NCBI GenBank assembly: GCA_029891345.1
Contig: CM056997.1
Span: 220,472,172 to 220,536,171 of the forward strand
From: Dryococelus australis
Lineage: Eukaryota; Arthropoda; Insecta; Phasmatodea; Phasmatidae
Direction of reading: 5' to 3'
DNA: 64,000 nucleotides
Shown here: positions 59,270 through 64,000 of the stretch, one piece after another
How the letters are laid out: the number at the start of each line of letters is the position of its first letter
How positions within the stretch are numbered: the stretch's first letter is position 1
Notes under the pieces: model-generated
Database searches by the model: none
What the model saw: the letters and a program-made list of their open reading frames with translations, nothing else
What the model was told of the DNA's origin: nothing
Translations under genes and position numbers: made by a program

Positions 59270-60840
59270 ATATTTTTTAAATTTTTGGTTGGGTGTCGTA
59301 CTATCTAAGTTTATTTTCTATCTTTTAGTACACAATTTCACCTCTAGATCTCACCTTACTGCATTTTCGGTAGTATTTTCGGCTACTATCAGTAGTTCCG
59401 AAAACATATACTTATTTGGCTTTCAGCGATTTCTTACAGTTTTTTGCATGATACTTAGGATACATTTAGAGGTTCATTACTTACGTATCTCAGTGAGATT
59501 TATTAATAAAAATTTAATTTATATAATTGTCTTTAGGAGTAAATGGCTAAGTAGTTTGCCGGTTGTAAATAGTACTGGTTAACTATCAGTCGCAATTTAA
59601 AATAAACGGCAATCAATATTTTATTATTCTCTAAAGACGACAGTGGGTTTTATGATAGTAAAGCCGCTAACATCTCCAAGATATAGATAAAAATAATGCA
59701 CTTCTCATGCAATAGTAATATAAGATTCTACTTAATCGGTCAATTGTATCGGCAAAAGTTATAAATCCAAGAAAATAACTGTGCATTTTAAAAAGCTACG
59801 AAATTAACTGTGCATTTTAAAAAGCTACGAAATTAATGTTATTCATACATCACAGTTAGCCACAAACATATATTTTAAGTTGTATCGTATTTATTAGGTT
59901 ACTATGCGTTTAATTATAATTCATTATGAACTTTCTTCTTAATTAAAATGATATTTTATGATTGGGAAAAAATGTTTTCGTATTTGTTTATATAATATGC
60001 AACTTTCTCTGCGCAGTTAAGTGGAGTTCCTCAAGATTATACGTAATGTCTCTGATTTTTAATTTTCTTCATAGACTATCACGGCTGACTTAATATACGT
60101 CAACGGGTACATAACCCTGGCATTATTAAGGCCTGGCCCACAATACACAGTTCGCAGGCCGCAGTCGGCAGTCGGCAGTCGAACACTTGCAGAACTCAAA
60201 TACGTGTCTTCAAAACGTGCAGTCGGCAATCCACAGTCTAGCAGCTGGAGATGGTTCAAATGTGGTCGTGAACACGTGAAGTCAACCAGACTGATGCCAC
60301 TCATACAATTTCAAATATATCATCTCTGATGACGAGTGATGTGGGAAAAGATAAACGTTTCATATAGCCTACAATATCTGAAAGGTTCCGTTTCGATTTT
60401 TTTTTGTTTTATTAATGCTATTTAACTTGTCAATCGGTTATTACTTTGTAGTTAGATTCGGCATTGCTGCTATTATAGAGCTAGCGATGTCATGATTTTT
60501 CCAGCGTTATAATTCCAAAACTAAACTAGCAGTTTTTGCAAACTTCATAAACGAACAACGTGGCAGACAAAGCATATACAGCATAATGTAGAATACATCT
60601 GACCGCAGACTACGTTTTGTTAACAAGGATTAGGATACACTGAATAAAATCACTTTAAGTTGTCATAAACTGCAGTCAGAAATTAATTAATTAGGCGATA
60701 TTTCACACATGAGTTCGTGCCAGAACCAAGACGCACAATATTATTATTTTTTTATTAACCAGTAACAACTTCATACATACATTCAAAATATAAAAAAACA
60801 TTCTCGAAAGTAATAAATGAAAAAAACTGCTCACTTATAT
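59270..60840. other. AT-rich DNA, no gene seen
   Basis: A 29-bp direct duplication (taactgtgcattttaaaaag) lies at about 59776-59833, and a short gcagtcg triplication near 60165-60180. No coding signal. Confidence 0.4.
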
Positions 60841-60859
60841 CACATATATATATAACCTA

Positions 60860-60863
<4 letters not shown>

Positions 60864-60941
<78 letters not shown>
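60864..60941. repeat. Compound CT/AT microsatellite
   Basis: A CT run of about 15 units passes directly into an AT run of about 22 units. Confidence 0.95.
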
Positions 60942-60944
60942 CAA

Positions 60945-62650
60945 ATTTGTTTGACCTTATTAACTATCACAATTATTCTAATGAGACAGAACCGAAAAAT
61001 TTCATTATCTTTTTCATCAATGCTACTAATTTTTTTTGCAAAATTATTTTATTGTGGTATTTTCCCCTTTTTTTTTAATTTATCGCTTCATATCTAAAAC
61101 TTGCCATTATAAAAATAATTAATTCAGTAAGCACGCCATCGAAGGTAGTATACGAACCTGATAAGAATATGGCAACCCTCTTACACCCATTGTGTTCTAG
61201 TAGCAATCGAGTTAATAAATACGTCAATAAACTGTTCGACTTTCCCCGAAAACGAAAAAAAAGCACAAATAAAACTCTTCAGCAGTAGGGCCATGGCGGT
61301 TCCAATTTACCTGAGGCGGATGGAACAACCGAATATGCATAAATGCTAATTTGCATAATTGTTCATTTTCACATTGCCAATTTGCATATCAATTGCTAAT
61401 TAATTGATAAGTTACTAAATAATTTGATTAATTGGAATAATTTTTATTGGGTTAAAGTAATGTTTTATTAATTATCTTTGATCAAATTTCTTTGATAACA
61501 TTTCTTTAATCAAATTACTTCCATGTAGATTTTTTTCTATTTTTGGGGAAATACTGTGCGATTGAGGAGCGATGTGTACTCTCTGACGTTCGGGAGCCGA
61601 GTGAACACAGAGGTATATTGTAATTGGGTATATAGGTATTGAGGTTGGTGTAAGAGTGGCATAAGGGACATTTACTTACGTTTTATGCATTTGGAGATGT
61701 GTTGGGGCACATGTGACTAATATGAGCGGGGTACACGTCTGTTCAGGTCGAATGTCTCTGGAAGAATGAGCACTTAAGACTAGTGTACCGCACGAGAGCA
61801 GTTCCGCCCAGTTCGCTCTTTGAATGCATACTGACGATTTAACTAAGTAAACAAAATTTAGATATGGTAGTAATTTCCTTCTGTCAAGGAAAGAATTGGT
61901 AATATTTTTAAATAAATTAAACGAAAAGAGTATATTTACATTCAAATAACCAAACGACGGCCTACTAATTAAATCAAAATGTACGAATAGACCAAATACT
62001 AACAATAATCACTCCCCGAATAGCGTGAAAGGAACGAACTATTTCGGCGAAGCAAATGTTTTAAGTACTAATCATTAAAAAATTACTTTAATTGCGCGAT
62101 TTCTACACGTTGCATTAAGTCGAACTAATATAAACCAAACACGAGACTTTAATCATGCGATTACCATAAATTCATTAAACCGACAGAACCAAAAGACTTT
62201 AATCGTGCAATTACCAAATGAAACACAAAATTTTTATTAATATAGTAGCGAATTAACTACGAAACCATTTCAAACACCAGAATAAACTAAACAACTACTA
62301 ACCACCTGAATTCAAAAAACGAAATTAATTAAATTGAAATAAGCAATCGCATATGCAAAAAAAAAAACAATAACAACAAGCCCAGTAACCAAGCTGTCAT
62401 TAAAACAACAAAACGCATACTAAATACAGTCAACATAACACAGGTTCACGTCAAAACTCACCAGAACTCCACCTTCATCGGCTCTCAAGAACAAAACGTA
62501 ATCAGAATGAAATATCCTAAACATCGAAATTCAAATATGCCAAAACACCTAACATGCAACGATATACAGGTTAAACCAGACGAACGATATTCCACATTTC
62601 ACCTAACGCCTTACAAAACTGAATGAATATGCTAAGAAATTAATCTAACT
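60945..62650. other. AT-rich DNA, no gene seen
   Basis: Includes short attaattg-type iterations near 61380-61510. No recognised feature. Confidence 0.4.
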
Positions 62651-62653
62651 TAC

Positions 62654-63008
62654 CCCAAGCATATGGAGTATGTGGAGCTAAGTGTGGAGTGTGTGGAGCA
62701 AGGTGTGGGGCATGCGGAGTGTATGGAGCATGTGGAGTGCATGGAGCTAAGTGTGGAGCATGTGGAGCACGGTGTTGAGTGTGTGGAGCATGTGTAGGAA
62801 GGTATGGAGACGTGGAGCAAGATATGGAGCAGTGAGGAGCAGGTGGAGCAAGATGTGGTATAGTCTGGTGAGCTGATTGTGGTGCTGTCTCAGAAAGTGG
62901 TGCTAGTGTGGTACTACATGGTGCTAGTGTGGTGCTATGTGTTGCTAGTGTGGTGATATGTGGTGCTAGTGTGGTGCTATGTGGGGCTAGTGTGGTGCCA
63001 ATGTGGTG
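62654..63008 (-). CDS. Possible His/Pro/Ala-rich exon
   Basis: On the minus strand one frame is open for about 118 codons. The first half reads Thr/Leu/Ala/Pro-rich repeats (HSTTLAPH-type) and the second half HAPHTPHLAPH-type repeats. The frame ends within gcttggg followed directly by the consensus donor GTAAGT (complement of 62648-62653). Upstream, a pyrimidine-rich stretch (63060-63100) precedes AG at 63009-63010. There is no ATG, so it would be an internal exon. Short A-P-H repeats resemble low-complexity structural proteins such as insect cuticle or silk-like proteins, but this is weak. The plus strand is a GT/GGA-rich simple repeat, so chance openness is a real alternative. Confidence 0.3.
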
Positions 63009-63014
63009 CTATGC

Positions 63015-63390
63015 GAGGTGCTGAGTCTTAAGTGATAAGTCTTATGTGTGGAGGATGAGGATGGAGTTGAGGAGGGTGAGGAGGAAAACCAGTGTTGTAA
63101 ACTTTACGTCTCTTTAAATAATGTTTTTTAATTGTTGTTGAAAAAAGCCATATCAATCTTTGAAAAATAAGTGTGTGTATATTCTATACTATCCATTTCA
63201 GCACATAGTTGAAGAATAATATATCTTCACAGCAGACATAAATGTGTTGATTCACAGCTGCTGTAATTTTTTTTATGTTAAGAAGTTTTTTAAGTAACAC
63301 ATTGTTTTTTAAAATCGAGTTATTGATAAATGTGTATTTCCTTGGAAAGCGCTTTAAAGTATTTTGGTTTGTTATAAGAAAAAGTCGCTG
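63015..63390. other. Purine-rich patch and AT-rich DNA
   Basis: 63050-63095 is a GGA/GAGG-rich run. The remainder is AT-rich with no gene seen. Confidence 0.4.
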
Positions 63391-63394
63391 CGAG

Positions 63395-63592
63395 CTAGTA
63401 ATGTGGCGCTAGGCTCGCCCCTATACATTCCTTAGCCATGCTCTTCGAGCAAGAGATCGTATACTTGGAGTTCTCCCACACCACTTTCCCCTTCCGACAA
63501 GCTTGCCCTGTCACGCCATTGTAATCCAAATTTAGCTGGGTTGACGAGGCTTTATCGAGATTCTCCCTCATTCCTCTACATTCAGAATTCAA
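63395..63592 (-). other. 65-codon frame of unknown status
   Basis: A minus-strand frame with varied, non-repetitive composition (MRENLDKASSTQLNLDYNGV) and four Cys, ending at 63395-63397. An AG preceded by mixed sequence lies just upstream of it. I recognise no domain. It could be a terminal exon downstream of nothing visible, or chance. Confidence 0.15.
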
Positions 63593-63599
63593 TCACAAG

Positions 63600-64000
63600 A
63601 TTTTCTAGACTTCCCATCTCCCTACTCCTTTTAATTTTCATACTTGTGGTTCAAATCGTGTAAGTAATACTGTGTATAAAGAGTAAATATTGCATCTCAA
63701 CTCACCCACAAATACTTCAGATATAGTCAACCTTAAATCTAGTAAACATGGTATATAATTACTGTGATAAAATGAATTCAAACTATTAAATAACAACACA
63801 AGTTATTTCCTTCCCCATTGACTTTAATTATTATTCCCTAAACATCCTTAAAGTATATTTACAATTTTCAGAACAAATTATCAACTTCACAAATACTTAA
63901 ACAAATTTTCTTAAAACATTTTAACAAATAGTACAAACTCTTTAAAAACATGTACAAACCTTTACGAAACTATTGCAAAATTTAAAAACAAACTTTACAA
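63600..64000. other. AT-rich DNA to the window edge
   Basis: No supported feature. Confidence 0.4.

Overview
This window is AT-rich eukaryotic nuclear DNA, most likely from an arthropod and probably an insect. It holds no convincing intact host protein gene, no rRNA or canonical tRNA gene and no prokaryotic feature. The insect assignment is an inference from the mix of degenerate elements: Tc1/IS630-like DDE_3 transposases, a pogo/Tigger-like element, a piggyBac element, an env-bearing (errantivirus-like) Ty3/gypsy element, a second env-less Ty3/gypsy element, a tRNA-derived SINE, and many minisatellites. The exact order or species cannot be read from the sequence.

Layout. 1-4.8 kb: unique AT-rich DNA, a CT/CTGT microsatellite and a 28-copy 51-bp minisatellite (2.9-4.3 kb). 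4.79-4.98 kb: tRNA-derived SINE. 6.7-7.2 kb: first copy of a TTAA-flanked MITE. 8.6-9.96 kb: decayed DDE_3 transposase. 11.2-14.05 kb: decayed pogo/Tigger-like element on the minus strand with inner and outer inverted repeats and a C-terminal zinc finger. 14.5-17.6 kb: decayed piggyBac element whose catalytic aspartates survive. 17.8-20.1 kb: GC-richer unclassified repeat with about 310-bp direct repeats at its ends. 20.4-28.4 kb: errantivirus-like retroelement with gag, protease, RT/RNase H, integrase and env remnants. 30.8-31.3 kb: antisense gag of a related element. 31.4-32.3 kb: a ~280-bp-unit repeat. 32.7-34.8 kb: two more TTAA MITEs, one split by a long-TIR element. 37.5-38.03 kb: composite inverted/direct repeat. 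38.1-38.6 and 39.5-39.9 kb: two minisatellites. 44.1-49.2 kb: second gypsy element with 5' LTR, primer-binding site, pol, polypurine tract and truncated 3' LTR. 49.2-50.6 kb: 1.4-kb near-perfect palindrome made from a gypsy protease fragment. 52.1-56.2 kb: ancient ~280-bp tandem repeat split by a mariner-type fragment. 56.6-57.2 kb: 83-bp minisatellite. 58.95-59.27 kb: decayed 16-bp repeat. 60.9 kb: CT/AT microsatellite. 62.65-63.01 kb: His/Pro-rich open segment on the minus strand that ends at a consensus splice donor.

The genes do not work together as a pathway; they are layers of selfish elements in different stages of decay. Nesting (an element inside a MITE, a mariner inside a tandem array, a tandem array inside a gag gene) gives relative ages. 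No clearly new functional system is visible. The most distinctive signals are the ~280-bp repeat family at two loci, the nested MITE locus, the gypsy-derived palindrome, the young 148-bp array inside a dead gag, and the possible His/Pro-rich exon.
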